The notes: generated from the letters alone by a model not told the origin. DNA of 45,272 bases from a virus (IMGVR_UViG_3300045120_000422:1-45272); one strand, 5' to 3'; positions 9,187-17,378 are shown, numbered from the stretch's first letter. Numbers and translations: made by a program.

Positions 9187-11020
9187 CTGGTCCTCCTAAC
9201 TTGCTCACGTCCAGAATAAATGGCCCGGGGGGAGGCGGGGGCGGCGGAGGCGGGCTGGGCGGCAGCGGCGGGTTGAGGGTTGTCGGACCCCAGAGCGCCC
9301 GTTCCTGGTACTCTATGGCGATCAGGTTCAGCACGGAATTTGAGACCGTCCCTGTCACCGTAGCACCAAGAAATTTGCCTTGTCCATCTACATCCGTATA
9401 GGGAAACTGGAAGCCACGACCGATCCAGGTCACTACGCCACCGACATTGTTGATCCAATTCACCACGCCGCCAACGTTGTTGATCCACGTCACGGGGGCC
9501 GCACCGGTAAAACTATACTGTCGGCTGAAGTTCTCATTGTCCACAGAGAACGTCAGAGGCGTAACGCCCTGCATCACGGCACCGATGCCGGCCCGGATAG
9601 GCTGCTTCGCCTGAACCTGATTACCGTGCGGGGTAAGAGCTGTCGTCAGCGTGATTTTAACGGAGGCGGAAGGGTCTTGAAGCAGTTGCGTGATGTCGGC
9701 TCCCGAGCTGCCGTATGTCTCGACCTGAGTCGTGGCCGCCAACTGCGCCGCGACAATGCTGCGCAGCCCGTCGCCCTGCGAAGTGATAAACCACTTTTTC
9801 TCTTGGAAGGCGCAGATGATGCTCCGCTCGCCCGCAATCGGGTCGATGTACCGCACGAGCAGCAAGTAGCAGTGAATGTCCCTGATGTCGTTGAGCGCGG
9901 CGGATGGAGGAAACGAAAAGTTGATCTTGCCGCTGAAAATGCCATCAAGATCGTCGCTTATTTTCTCAACGCTGGCGCCGAAGATCGCATAGACGCCGTT
10001 CTTGTTGGCAAACAGCACCAGGCGATTGTAGCTCGCGATCGTGAGCGGGAAGGACGTTCCGATGTCCGAGGCGAGAATGAGCGGCGTGAACAGCGTGATA
10101 GTGGACACGACGCTGATGCTGCCGATCTGCCTCACCGACGAATCGCCGAAGATATAAAGGTAATTGTTGAGAGTGCGCAGCGCCGTTATATTGTGCGACA
10201 AGTCCGCATCGGTGATCGTCGTCGTGCCGGCCGCGTTGGTTGGATTGGTGTCGTCATAGCCGGCCGTGCCGGTGAATTGCAAAACACGCCCATTGGCCCA
10301 CCACACCCTCCCCGCGAAGACCGCGATTGTGGTGCCGAGCTGAATGGGCCAGATGATGGCCGTGGCCGCCGCATTGGCGCCCCCGCCGCCGGAGAAGGCC
10401 ACCGTCAGGGTATCGCCAGCTTTGTACCCGGTGCCGGCCGTATCAAGAACAACCGAGATGACCACCTTTCCGGCCAGCACGGCATGAGCCGTCGCTCCCG
10501 TTCCGCTGCCGCCGTTTATCTTGACGGTCGGAACGCTTGTGTAGTTAGAGCCGCCGTTGGTGACCTTGATGTTGGGGCTGACGCCGCCGCCTGTGACAAA
10601 AACATGCCCATCCCATTGCGAGTATCCGGCGATCGGGTCTTGTATGAGAATGCGCGCCGAGGCAAACACCGTCATGTCAGGCGCGGTGAACGTCCCGTCC
10701 GGCGCAAATACAGTCTCCAATCCTGTTGCGGTATCCACCGCAATGCCGGCACCGGACACCGCGAAAACGATGATGTAGTCAATCGTCCCGATGTTCGCGA
10801 AAAACATCGAGTTCACGGTCTCCATCGTAAGCGCCGTGAGCGCGGCAATAGGACCAGGCGTCGGCACGAGGTTGTTAGCCGCGATCGGCTGGAGATTCTC
10901 CATCCACGCCGCCTCGGTCTCCGGGAGAGACCGGCGATCCAGCCGAGTGTTCATCTTCTCGAACTGAGAGAAGATGATGAACTTGGTCGCTTCGCGCTGC
11001 TTTGCCCCTACGTCTGGCAT
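9173..11020 (-). CDS. P22 gp10-like tail accessory / stabilisation protein, 615 aa
   Basis: The N-terminal LDRRSLPETEAAWMENLQPIA stretch and the long run of short beta repeats that follows resemble podoviral packaged-DNA stabilisation (gp10-like) proteins. ATG 11020 is the only ATG near the conserved N-terminus; a TTG at 11068 would add 16 residues, so the start is uncertain. An inserted GG.(N/G)YTSVPTV..NGGSGTGATA module occupies about 150-225. Near the C-terminus a 30-bp tandem repeat encodes WINNVGGVV units, and there is a run of ten Pro close to the end. It follows the adaptor and precedes the tailspike, as expected for a tail plug. Confidence 0.75.
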   Translation of the reverse strand: MPDVGAKQREATKFIIFSQFEKMNTRLDRRSLPETEAAWMENLQPIAANNLVPTPGPIAALTALTMETVNSMFFANIGTIDYIIVFAVSGAGIAVDTATGLETVFAPDGTFTAPDMTVFASARILIQDPIAGYSQWDGHVFVTGGGVSPNIKVTNGGSNYTSVPTVKINGGSGTGATAHAVLAGKVVISVVLDTAGTGYKAGDTLTVAFSGGGGANAAATAIIWPIQLGTTIAVFAGRVWWANGRVLQFTGTAGYDDTNPTNAAGTTTITDADLSHNITALRTLNNYLYIFGDSSVRQIGSISVVSTITLFTPLILASDIGTSFPLTIASYNRLVLFANKNGVYAIFGASVEKISDDLDGIFSGKINFSFPPSAALNDIRDIHCYLLLVRYIDPIAGERSIICAFQEKKWFITSQGDGLRSIVAAQLAATTQVETYGSSGADITQLLQDPSASVKITLTTALTPHGNQVQAKQPIRAGIGAVMQGVTPLTFSVDNENFSRQYSFTGAAPVTWINNVGGVVNWINNVGGVVTWIGRGFQFPYTDVDGQGKFLGATVTGTVSNSVLNLIAIEYQERALWGPTTLNPPLPPSPPPPPPPPPGPFILDVSKLGGPDVIS

Positions 11021-11024
11021 ATCA

Positions 11025-11165
11025 TCACGGCCAGGCTTGCGTAAAAACGTACCATCGTTCGATATCAAAATTTACGGAAACCCATATCATCGCTGCCGCC
11101 CACAGCACCGTTGGAGACAGCAAGCAGGCCACTAAAAGCCAGGATTTCCAGGATTTATAGTTCAT
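11025..11165 (-). CDS. Small membrane protein, 46 aa
   Basis: ATG 11165 shares a base with the sulfotransferase stop (TAATG), and the stop lies 4 bases before the next gene's ATG. The product starts MNYKSWKSWLL and has one hydrophobic segment of about 23 residues (WLLVACLLSPTVLWAAAMIWVSV), so it is a single-pass inner-membrane peptide or an uncleaved signal anchor. Function unknown. It fills what would otherwise be an empty gap in a fully packed operon. Confidence 0.6.
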   Translation of the reverse strand: MNYKSWKSWLLVACLLSPTVLWAAAMIWVSVNFDIERWYVFTQAWP

Positions 11166-11929
11166 TACTTCCTCCAGAAGCAGTCATTCTCGAAGCGCTT
11201 GAACAGCTCCGGCGGCAGGATCGTCTTGCGTTCGATAAACTCCACTTTCCCGCGCACGGTATGGAGGCCGGGGGTGCCCAGCTCGCGGTCATATTCCTCG
11301 GCGCTGTACTCGACGTTATCGAAGTCGTGCTTGAAATAGTCTTTTTCCAGGAATCTGTATATTCTCCTTATCGTGGTCTCCGGATATGCTGCCAAGTCCC
11401 GGTATTCCACCATGATCAGCTTGCCGGATTGCTCGCCGTAATACGCCTCTTTGATAGCGTCCAATGCATGGCCGACCACGCCATCGCTTGATGCGAGCTG
11501 GTTCACGCGGGTGAAGACCGTGCCGCCTGGCTTGTAGTCGAATATCCCGGATAGCTCGAAGGCGTTCTTTCGCATCAGGCGCTCGAACGAATCCATAATC
11601 CATGAGACCTCGCGAACACAACAAATTACGCGCGCCTTTGGGAACAGTTGAGTCAGGGCCGGAAGCTTCGCGCACCAACCTCGATTGGTGTCGAATACCA
11701 CCATGTGAAGTTTTGTGTCGTAGTAGCTCTCAAACAGTTGCTCCAGGACATCACGCCGCTGTTCATCTGTGATTGCCCCATTGCGATGATTCATGGCTCC
11801 TTCAAGAGCCTTGTACATGGCAAAAACCGGGCTGGTCATGGCGGCGTGGAAGCTGGGGTTTTGCCGCAGGATGCCGGCTAGGAGCGTCGATCCCGATCGC
11901 GGCAGGCCGGAGATGAAATGAATGTTCAT
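11165..11929 (-). CDS. PAPS-type sulfotransferase-like protein, 254 aa
   Basis: Residues 5-16 (FISGLPRSGSTL) are the 5'-phosphosulfate-binding loop of PAPS-dependent sulfotransferases. Residues 100-117 (RVICCVREVSWIMDSFER) fit the 3'-phosphate-binding strand and helix, with RE in place of the usual RD/RN. A later YRDLAAYPETTIRRIYRFL fits the C-terminal helix of the family. Predicted reaction: transfer of sulfate from PAPS to a hydroxyl of a carbohydrate or protein. The start overlaps the adaptor stop by 4 bases (ATGA), so it is made with structural proteins. Plausible targets are the host surface polysaccharide or a virion component; the sequence does not say which. Confidence 0.88.
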   Translation of the reverse strand: MNIHFISGLPRSGSTLLAGILRQNPSFHAAMTSPVFAMYKALEGAMNHRNGAITDEQRRDVLEQLFESYYDTKLHMVVFDTNRGWCAKLPALTQLFPKARVICCVREVSWIMDSFERLMRKNAFELSGIFDYKPGGTVFTRVNQLASSDGVVGHALDAIKEAYYGEQSGKLIMVEYRDLAAYPETTIRRIYRFLEKDYFKHDFDNVEYSAEEYDRELGTPGLHTVRGKVEFIERKTILPPELFKRFENDCFWRK

Positions 11930-12822
11930 CCGCGCATCACCTTACGCTGGAAGCTGCTGTTGTAGGGGTTGGGTATGCGAATGCCGGCCGCCGTCGTGAT
12001 GTACTGGCGTACCCTCTGCTCATACTTCTTGTCGTAATATTCCGCCTGCTCAAAATTCTGATGCTTCATCAGGCCAATCGCTGCAGCGCGGAACTGAAGG
12101 GCCTTGTTCCACGGCGGCAACACCTGCGCATCGTTGTCAGTGGCATTGACCAGCGGTAGTGGCAGGCTAATCATGTCCCACTCGGACAAATAGAGCTGAT
12201 CCGGCGGCGGCTGTAGATACACGTTCAGGTCCTGGGGGTGGAGGGTCCAAATGCTCGGCCGAGACTGGTACGCTCCGGACGACCAGCCTCGCATGTAAGC
12301 CTGAAAGAGCGTGAAGCCTCGAAACGACAGAAGATAGCGTTGAGTGTTCCAGATGTTTGCGATGGAAAGCACCTGGAAGGCGTTCAGGAACGTCACCGCG
12401 GTCGCCGTCGCTCCCGTGCCGCCGCCGGTGTCGGAAATCGCTATGTTTGGCACGCTTGTGTAGTTATCACCCCACTGCGTCATCGTGATGGAGGACAGCG
12501 TTCCGGCGGTGATGACCGGGACTCCCGTTGCGGTAACTCCGCCGGCCGGGGCAGGGTCGAACGTGACAATCGTGGCCGCCGTATAGCCCGAGCCGCCGGG
12601 GCCGACAATGGCACCCGCCACGGCCCCATCGATAGAATAGATTTCCTGGCCAGGAATAAGTTGCACGCCGGTCGTCAGATGGCGCACGCAATGCGTGTCC
12701 ATCGCGATGTCCTCGCGCGCCTCGTTGATGTAGTCGGTCAGCTCTGAAGTGCTGAAAGTCGCTTGGCTAGCGTCGTGAACCAGCCGCTGGACCTGGGTCA
12801 GGTAGGTTTGGAGCTGGGCCAT
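11926..12822 (-). CDS. Head-tail connector / adaptor protein with inserted beta domain, 298 aa
   Basis: The N-terminus (LTQVQRLVHDASQATFSTSELTDYINEAREDIA) has the helical, Trp-less start typical of podoviral adaptors that dock on the portal, and the C-terminus (FRAAAIGLMKHQNFEQAEYYDKKYEQRV) is the matching helical hairpin. Residues about 67-145 are an insertion of Gly-rich beta sequence (GGSGYTAATIVTF, DNYTSVPNIAISDTGGGTGATA) also found in two other virion proteins here. It lies two genes before the gp10-like protein, in the expected order. The start ATG 12822 lies inside the previous gene by 56 bases. Confidence 0.75.
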   Translation of the reverse strand: MAQLQTYLTQVQRLVHDASQATFSTSELTDYINEAREDIAMDTHCVRHLTTGVQLIPGQEIYSIDGAVAGAIVGPGGSGYTAATIVTFDPAPAGGVTATGVPVITAGTLSSITMTQWGDNYTSVPNIAISDTGGGTGATATAVTFLNAFQVLSIANIWNTQRYLLSFRGFTLFQAYMRGWSSGAYQSRPSIWTLHPQDLNVYLQPPPDQLYLSEWDMISLPLPLVNATDNDAQVLPPWNKALQFRAAAIGLMKHQNFEQAEYYDKKYEQRVRQYITTAAGIRIPNPYNSSFQRKVMRG

Positions 12823-12988
12823 CGCGCTTCGCCTGTTGCAGCCGATCGTTGATCTTCTCGATCATGTCGGCGGCTTGCTTGGCGCGCATAGTAGCGCGTT
12901 TCACGTGCGAAAGCTCCCGCTCATAGGCCCGTTGCTCCCGGGTCTTGCGGGCGCCGGCCAGCTCTTCAATGGCTCGTAGGCTGAACAT
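12767..12988 (-). CDS. Small basic coiled-coil protein, 73 aa
   Basis: ATG 12988 overlaps the preceding gene by 23 bases and the end overlaps the adaptor start by 56 bases. The sequence is strongly helical and charged (EELAGARKTREQRAYERELSHVKRATMRAKQAADMIEKINDRL), with a Pro-rich C-terminal tail. The Shine-Dalgarno match is poor, so coupling to the upstream gene is likely. No known family. Confidence 0.55.
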   Translation of the reverse strand: MFSLRAIEELAGARKTREQRAYERELSHVKRATMRAKQAADMIEKINDRLQQAKRDGPAPNLPDPGPAAGSRR

Positions 12989-13148
12989 TATACCAGACCC
13001 GCATTATGAGCGGTAGGAACGCTCGCCTAGTCACTTCGGTCAATTCCTGGGCGACGGCAGTCGAGACAGTCGGCAGGCAGGGGCCGGCCCTGAGGTCTTC
13101 TCGAAGGGTGAGGTCTTCTCGAGGGGCGATATCATCATCTTCACACAT
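12966..13148 (-). CDS. Hypothetical protein with REDL duplication, 60 aa
   Basis: ATG 13148 overlaps the previous stop by 8 bases. Acidic start (MCEDDDIAP), then a duplicated REDLTLREDL, then a helical C-terminus. The duplication comes from two head-to-tail copies of a dispersed DNA repeat (13088-13126), so part of the protein seems to have been built from non-coding repeat sequence. No family recognised. Confidence 0.55.
   Translation of the reverse strand: MCEDDDIAPREDLTLREDLRAGPCLPTVSTAVAQELTEVTRRAFLPLIMRVWYNVQPTSH
13088..13126 (-). repeat. Dispersed repeat, one and a half copies in tandem
   Basis: Contains the same 21 bases as 22336-22356, followed head-to-tail by a second, slightly shorter copy (13109-13126). 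Both lie inside the 60-aa gene at 12966-13148 and create its REDL duplication. Confidence 0.8.
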
Positions 13149-13686
13149 CAAGACGCCTCGCCGACTTCTTGCTCGCAACAAATCCAGTGCGCTTGCGAAC
13201 GCCGACGTGGGTATCGCCCGCTTCATGGTCCTTGAGCGGCATGGGAACCTCGCTTTCGCCCATCGGCGCCTCTTCCGGATCGCCGGCGTCGGCCGGGATC
13301 GGCGCATCAGGGTCGCGCTCGATCAGCTCGTAGTGAATAGGCGAAATCTCGATCTTGTCCACCCATGTTTCCCAGCGCATCGGGCCGGAACCAACATCAA
13401 CCACGGTTCCATCAGCCGACAGCTTGGCGTCAAGCCTGCGCATGTCGTCCGGGGTGTTCCAGCCGAAGCGCTTGGCAATGTGGCGACGGATGTACTCAGG
13501 CTCGCCAGGCCAGCCGAGAATATGCGTCGCCACCTCGACCGGGATCGACATGGGAACATCGGTCTTGAAGATATAGGGAACGCCGTCAAACCGGTCCGAC
13601 ATCGGGAAGGGGTTGTGGTTTACCACCTTCACCATCTGGAACGGCCCCGGCTGGCCCAACTGGATCGATGGGTACTCCGTCGTCAT
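13141..13686 (-). CDS. Hypothetical virion-operon protein, 181 aa
   Basis: ATG 13686 has GAGGGAG upstream at 7-nt spacing, although the start lies 101 bases inside the preceding gene. The N-terminal part contains PFPMSDRFDGVPYIFKTDVPMSIPVEVATHILG, then a segment with WNTPDDMRRLDAKL, and an acidic Pro-rich linker before a basic tail. Similar proteins lie between capsid and connector genes in other podoviruses, from memory, without known function. Confidence 0.7.
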   Translation of the reverse strand: MTTEYPSIQLGQPGPFQMVKVVNHNPFPMSDRFDGVPYIFKTDVPMSIPVEVATHILGWPGEPEYIRRHIAKRFGWNTPDDMRRLDAKLSADGTVVDVGSGPMRWETWVDKIEISPIHYELIERDPDAPIPADAGDPEEAPMGESEVPMPLKDHEAGDTHVGVRKRTGFVASKKSARRLDV

Positions 13687-13951
13687 GCGTCACTCCCTCG
13701 AACCATGATGCGCCCGCACCGCACAGCGACTCGTTGATCCGCACATCGATGGCGTCGGCAATCTGCCCGCTATGCACCTTGCCGTCAACCATGGCGGCCA
13801 ATTCAGCCAGCTTGGGATTGGTGCAAACAACGCTCGCATCGCGGGGCTGATGATGCTTGCAGTCCGTGCAGAGTGCCGTTCTTCGCTTGAATTGATCGAT
13901 AGCTTGGTAGGCAGCGTTCTGCGCAGCAGCAACATTGGGATCATCAGCCAT
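13586..13951 (-). CDS. Cys-rich protein sharing the scaffold C-terminal peptide, 121 aa
   Basis: ATG 13951 has GAGG 6 bases upstream, just after the previous stop. Residues 8-24 (AAAQNAAYQAIDQFKRR) are nearly identical to the last part of the scaffold-like protein (AAAQNAAYQVITEFKRR). Then CTDCKHHQ...VVCTNP...SLC looks like a metal-binding cluster. The last 33 codons overlap the next gene in another frame. The shared peptide suggests that both proteins bind the same partner, perhaps the capsid protein; function otherwise unknown. Confidence 0.65.
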   Translation of the reverse strand: MADDPNVAAAQNAAYQAIDQFKRRTALCTDCKHHQPRDASVVCTNPKLAELAAMVDGKVHSGQIADAIDVRINESLCGAGASWFEGVTHDDGVPIDPVGPAGAVPDGEGGKPQPLPDVGPV

Positions 13952-13959
13952 TGCAATCC

Positions 13960-14307
13960 TCAGAAGGTCAGGACAGTCAGCGCGCCGCCGGCACTCGCGG
14001 CGATCCCGTTCCATGCCGAGGTGCACAGCATGTTGTCAATGAAGAATTTGTCCCCAGGGTTGATATTCACAGAGCCGGCGCCGTTGATAGCTGCAACACC
14101 GGCCGTGAATCCCGCAAAGACACCGGCGGTCCCAACATTGACGCTCGCCGGGCAAATGGCGATGACAGCCGTTCCGTTGTTGATGAACACCGCCCCATGG
14201 GCCGAACCAACTCCGGGGAATACCGGCCCGGACGTGAGCCCGACCGTCATTCCCCAAGCAACAGGCGATGAGTTGGTGGCTGCGCCGGTAAACGCTCCAA
14301 CCGACAT
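13960..14307 (-). CDS. Small Gly/Ala-rich virion protein, 115 aa (decoration-like)
   Basis: Starts MSVGAFTGAATNSSPVAWG with GAGG about 10 bases upstream. All-beta, Gly/Ala/Val-rich sequence without charged helices, similar in texture to the neighbouring 203-aa protein. This fits a capsid decoration or head fibre subunit. No signature motif, so the role is inferred from composition and from its place just after the capsid genes. Confidence 0.65.
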   Translation of the reverse strand: MSVGAFTGAATNSSPVAWGMTVGLTSGPVFPGVGSAHGAVFINNGTAVIAICPASVNVGTAGVFAGFTAGVAAINGAGSVNINPGDKFFIDNMLCTSAWNGIAASAGGALTVLTF

Positions 14308-14321
14308 GTGTCATTATCCTC

Positions 14322-14933
14322 TTAGGTCGGCCACTCCGCCCAGATGAATGCCGGCAGCGAAACGGCCGTCTGCACCGGCGTCGATGTCACATGGGCCATG
14401 CCGCCTGGCGCGATGCTCACCTTCCCCTCGAACTCCACGTGGGACGGGTTCATGGTGTCGGTGACGGTCGAAGCCGTGATCATCGGAAGATGGGACGTGA
14501 CCGCCGTGACGGTCGCGGCAGTGTAGAACTTGCCCTGCGGAACGCCGCCGCCGCCGATCGGCAACGCCAGCGTGTAGCCTCCGGAGGTGACCGAGGTGGG
14601 TGTCTGCGTGGACATCGACAGAAGAATGGTGCCGACAACGCTTGCCGCAGCCGCCGGCCAACCAACGTCGAAAGACGCCAACTCCAACACAACGCCCGAG
14701 CCGAGCGGATTGTGGATCACGCAGGTCGCCGCGGTCGCTGTGTTGACAGGAATGGTGATGCCGGCGATCAGCGAGCCAGCGACGAACAGTCGGCCCATGA
14801 GAGCGGCCTGCATCCATCTGCCATGCAGCGAGGACGTCAGAAGCTCGCCGTGACGGCCGGCAATCGCCGGAACCGAGACGGAGGCGGGATTGGACGCGGA
14901 AACGACGGTCGGGGTACCATAGATGATAGCCAT
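14322..14933 (-). CDS. Beta-rich virion protein, 203 aa (decoration-like)
   Basis: ATG 14933 has AAGGAGAG upstream at about 7-nt spacing. Thr/Val/Ala-rich beta sequence throughout, with few charges (ASNPASVSVPAIAGRHGELL, then VTSGGYTLALPIGGGG). Size and composition fit a capsid-decorating or head-surface protein. It lies between a 64-aa protein and a second beta-rich protein, downstream of the major capsid protein. Function is inferred. Confidence 0.65.
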   Translation of the reverse strand: MAIIYGTPTVVSASNPASVSVPAIAGRHGELLTSSLHGRWMQAALMGRLFVAGSLIAGITIPVNTATAATCVIHNPLGSGVVLELASFDVGWPAAAASVVGTILLSMSTQTPTSVTSGGYTLALPIGGGGVPQGKFYTAATVTAVTSHLPMITASTVTDTMNPSHVEFEGKVSIAPGGMAHVTSTPVQTAVSLPAFIWAEWPT

Positions 14934-14975
14934 AGCTTACTCTCCTTTGTGGTCCGGCAGAGGCGGCGCCGGGTT

Positions 14976-15170
14976 TTACTGACCGGGAACGGTCGGCGGC
15001 ACGATGCCAAGCCCAAAAGCCTCGTCGTTACGCATGAGCCGCAATTCTTCCTGTGACGGCGCTCCGCCGTTGTAGCTCTGGATCAGGTTCGACAGCACGC
15101 GAAGCTCCACCAGCATGCTGTTCTCTGCCGTGACAGACGACAGTCCGACGCCGGGGATATAGGTGCTCAT
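14976..15170 (-). CDS. Hypothetical protein, 64 aa
   Basis: ATG 15170 overlaps the upstream stop by four bases (ATGA). Short helical protein (SVTAENSMLVELRVLSNLIQSY) with a loop-like C-terminus (GIVPPTVPGQ). Similar small proteins accompany capsid genes in related podoviruses, from memory. Role unknown. Confidence 0.65.
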   Translation of the reverse strand: MSTYIPGVGLSSVTAENSMLVELRVLSNLIQSYNGGAPSQEELRLMRNDEAFGLGIVPPTVPGQ

Positions 15171-16357
15171 TGAACTCGTCCTTGAAGTACCGACACGTCA
15201 TTGACGCCGCCGACCACGGCGGTTCCAATGCCGAGGCTGCTGTTGTCTGCAGTCGTATCAAATACCGAGATGATCGGAACCTTCTGAAAGCCGAAGCCGG
15301 GGTCCTCGATCACGAACGAGGAAATCGCGCCGCCTCCAATCACTGTCGCGCCGCGCGCGGCTCGGGGCAGAGGAATTTGATTGTTGAAGGCACTAGACAC
15401 CAAACCGAGAGACGACTCCCAGATGGGAACCGCCGCGCCCGTGTAGCCGCCGCCGGCGGCCGTCACGGTGACCGAGGTCATCGTGAAGGACATGATGGCG
15501 GTCGCTGTCGCGGAGCCCACGCCGGTGACGGTCACAACCGGAATGGTGGTTCCGGTGTAGCCGAAGCCGTAGTTCATGATGCCGATGCCGGTCAGCGTCC
15601 CGGAGCCGGTCAGTGCAACCGAGGTCAGCTGGCAACCGTTCAGCGAGCTGTTTGCCGTGAACGACGAGCCGCCGGGAAGGTTGGTCGGATACACCAGCCC
15701 GGGCGGCGGAAAAGCGTTTGCCGCCACACCAGCGGTCGGCCCACCCTGATAGTTGGGCGGCTGCGGAATGACGTACCAATTCGGCGTAGAAGCATACCCG
15801 GCGCCGACGTTAACCATCGTGACTGTAGACAGCACTCCGGCCGATGAGATGGCGCCGACCGCAGTTGCCTGAATGCCGCCAACAGGAGGCGGATCGGCGA
15901 TCAGCAGAGGCGGCATAAGAAACCCGGAGCCACCCTGCGTGATGGTCGGGGCCGCAACCGAGCCACCAACGATCGCGTAGCCGGTCGCGGTCGCCAGAGC
16001 ACCGCCAACCGCGGGCGCGCCAAACGTCACAGCCGCGCCCGTTGCCGTGAAGCCGATGCCATTGGTGCCGCCAGAGCCTGCCGCGGTGACAGACGCGCCA
16101 ACCGCAACGCCGGACATGTTCACAAGGCGGAAATTCGTTCCGTCGGACGAAATCCAATTGAGAGCGTCGGAAGGCTGGGTTGTGCGCCACACCAAGCCGT
16201 TCGGATCGAACCACTGCAAATTCGTCTGAATTCCTTGGGTTACGATGAAGTTGCCGGGAGGGAGCATGTAGACGCCGCCGCTCGGCAGAACGATCACACC
16301 GTCGCCGTTTGCAGGCGCCTGAAGTGGAAGGGGAAAAACTCCGCCGATTCGGGACAT
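15167..16357 (-). CDS. Beta-rich virion protein with repeated GGxGY modules, 396 aa (head fibre or decoration)
   Basis: ATG 16357 has GAGG 5 bases upstream, 7 bases after the capsid gene stop. After a short N-terminal part (PANGDGVIVLPSGGVYMLPPGNFIVTQG, which looks like a virion-anchoring motif), the protein is a series of Gly-rich beta units, with QGGSGFLMPP, NVGAGYASTP, NYGFGYTGTT, AAGGGYTGAA and DPGFGFQKVP spaced by 35-60 residues. The same module is inserted in the adaptor and gp10-like proteins. Likely exposed on the head surface; could bind other proteins or sugars. Confidence 0.7.
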   Translation of the reverse strand: MSRIGGVFPLPLQAPANGDGVIVLPSGGVYMLPPGNFIVTQGIQTNLQWFDPNGLVWRTTQPSDALNWISSDGTNFRLVNMSGVAVGASVTAAGSGGTNGIGFTATGAAVTFGAPAVGGALATATGYAIVGGSVAAPTITQGGSGFLMPPLLIADPPPVGGIQATAVGAISSAGVLSTVTMVNVGAGYASTPNWYVIPQPPNYQGGPTAGVAANAFPPPGLVYPTNLPGGSSFTANSSLNGCQLTSVALTGSGTLTGIGIMNYGFGYTGTTIPVVTVTGVGSATATAIMSFTMTSVTVTAAGGGYTGAAVPIWESSLGLVSSAFNNQIPLPRAARGATVIGGGAISSFVIEDPGFGFQKVPIISVFDTTADNSSLGIGTAVVGGVNDVSVLQGRVQ

Positions 16358-16364
16358 GCGCGCC

Positions 16365-17378
16365 TCAGATGTTCAAGAACTGCAAGCCATCAATCTTGGC
16401 GTGAGCCTTGCACTTGACGTTGACCAGCTCCAGCAGCGACAGAATCGCGCTGATGTAGCCGAATTGGTTGTTCGGAAGAGTCGACTCGAAACCGGTGAAC
16501 GCGAACGCGGCGCGCTCGTGAAGGAAGAGGGAGAGATAGTTGGTGTTGATGATGTAGAGCACGCCCTCGGGGCAGTACGGGTCCGCGTAGACCGGAATGC
16601 CGGCAATATCAAGGGCTTGGAACGAGCTGTGCCCAACGAAATTGCCGCTGTTGAGACTGTCTCCCGGCCGGATGTTGTAGCGTTCCTGCGGGGTGAAATC
16701 CTGTGCCAACAACGTCCATGTGCCGAAACCCATGATGCCGATGCTGGGCATCTCGCCGGTGGTCTTCGACACCTGGGCGATATACTGCAGGATCAGGTTG
16801 CGGGTCGGCACGGTCCCGCCGCCGTTGTGGACGTAGACCGATTTCCAGAACTGGTTCGTGTTGCGCGGGATGTTGCCGTAGCTCGCCGAGAACGTGCCGT
16901 CATCGATCGCCGCTGGCAGACCGATCAACTGTTGCGTTTGGGCAACATTGTTGTAGAGCGTGGTAGCGAATGTATCGATGGTTACATTAGTTGCATCGTT
17001 CATCCTTGCATCAATAAGAGGCACGATGGAATAATCCATCTGCACCAAGCCCTCGAAGCCCAGGAATGGAATTGGTGTGCAGTACGCCTTAAGGTTGAAT
17101 TCGGCGTTCTGTAACCCCGGCTGCACGCCCGGTTGATTGAAAGACCCTGAGTAATCGACCCACTGGCCGCTCACCATGGGCGCGCCCTGCAACGGCGCGG
17201 TGATCGGCGAAAGGCCGCCGGTCGCCACCTGAGCCGATGACAGCAAGGCCGCCATCAAGGGGGCGGATTTCCAGAGCTGAACGTACACGCGCGGCATGAA
17301 AGCGCGGCGGACGACGGCACCTAGCTCATTGGCTATTGCACCGGCGGCCGGGACTATGCCTTGACCATAAATGGGCAA
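16365..17378 (-). CDS. Major capsid protein, 337 aa
   Basis: The frame begins with TTG at 17378 (MPIYGQG), with AGGAG 9 bases upstream; no ATG is available nearby, so a TTG start is the best reading. Length, low charge, a helical N-terminal arm (GAIANELGAVVRRAFMPRVYVQLWKSAPLMAALLSSAQ) and a C-terminal region with a nucleotide-free, beta-rich fold (GIPVYADPYCPEGVLYIINTNYLSLFLHERAAFAFTGFE) fit the HK97-fold capsid proteins of podoviruses. It follows the scaffold-like gene, the standard order. Assigned by context and general resemblance. Confidence 0.82.
   Translation of the reverse strand: MPIYGQGIVPAAGAIANELGAVVRRAFMPRVYVQLWKSAPLMAALLSSAQVATGGLSPITAPLQGAPMVSGQWVDYSGSFNQPGVQPGLQNAEFNLKAYCTPIPFLGFEGLVQMDYSIVPLIDARMNDATNVTIDTFATTLYNNVAQTQQLIGLPAAIDDGTFSASYGNIPRNTNQFWKSVYVHNGGGTVPTRNLILQYIAQVSKTTGEMPSIGIMGFGTWTLLAQDFTPQERYNIRPGDSLNSGNFVGHSSFQALDIAGIPVYADPYCPEGVLYIINTNYLSLFLHERAAFAFTGFESTLPNNQFGYISAILSLLELVNVKCKAHAKIDGLQFLNI

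Noticed and set aside
9380-11044. 554-codon open frame on the plus strand
   Set aside because: It lies opposite the gp10-like gene, is Arg/Asp/Gly-rich in the way antisense frames of GC-rich genes are, and has no start context. Same applies to the Arg-rich plus-strand frame at 3667-4722.
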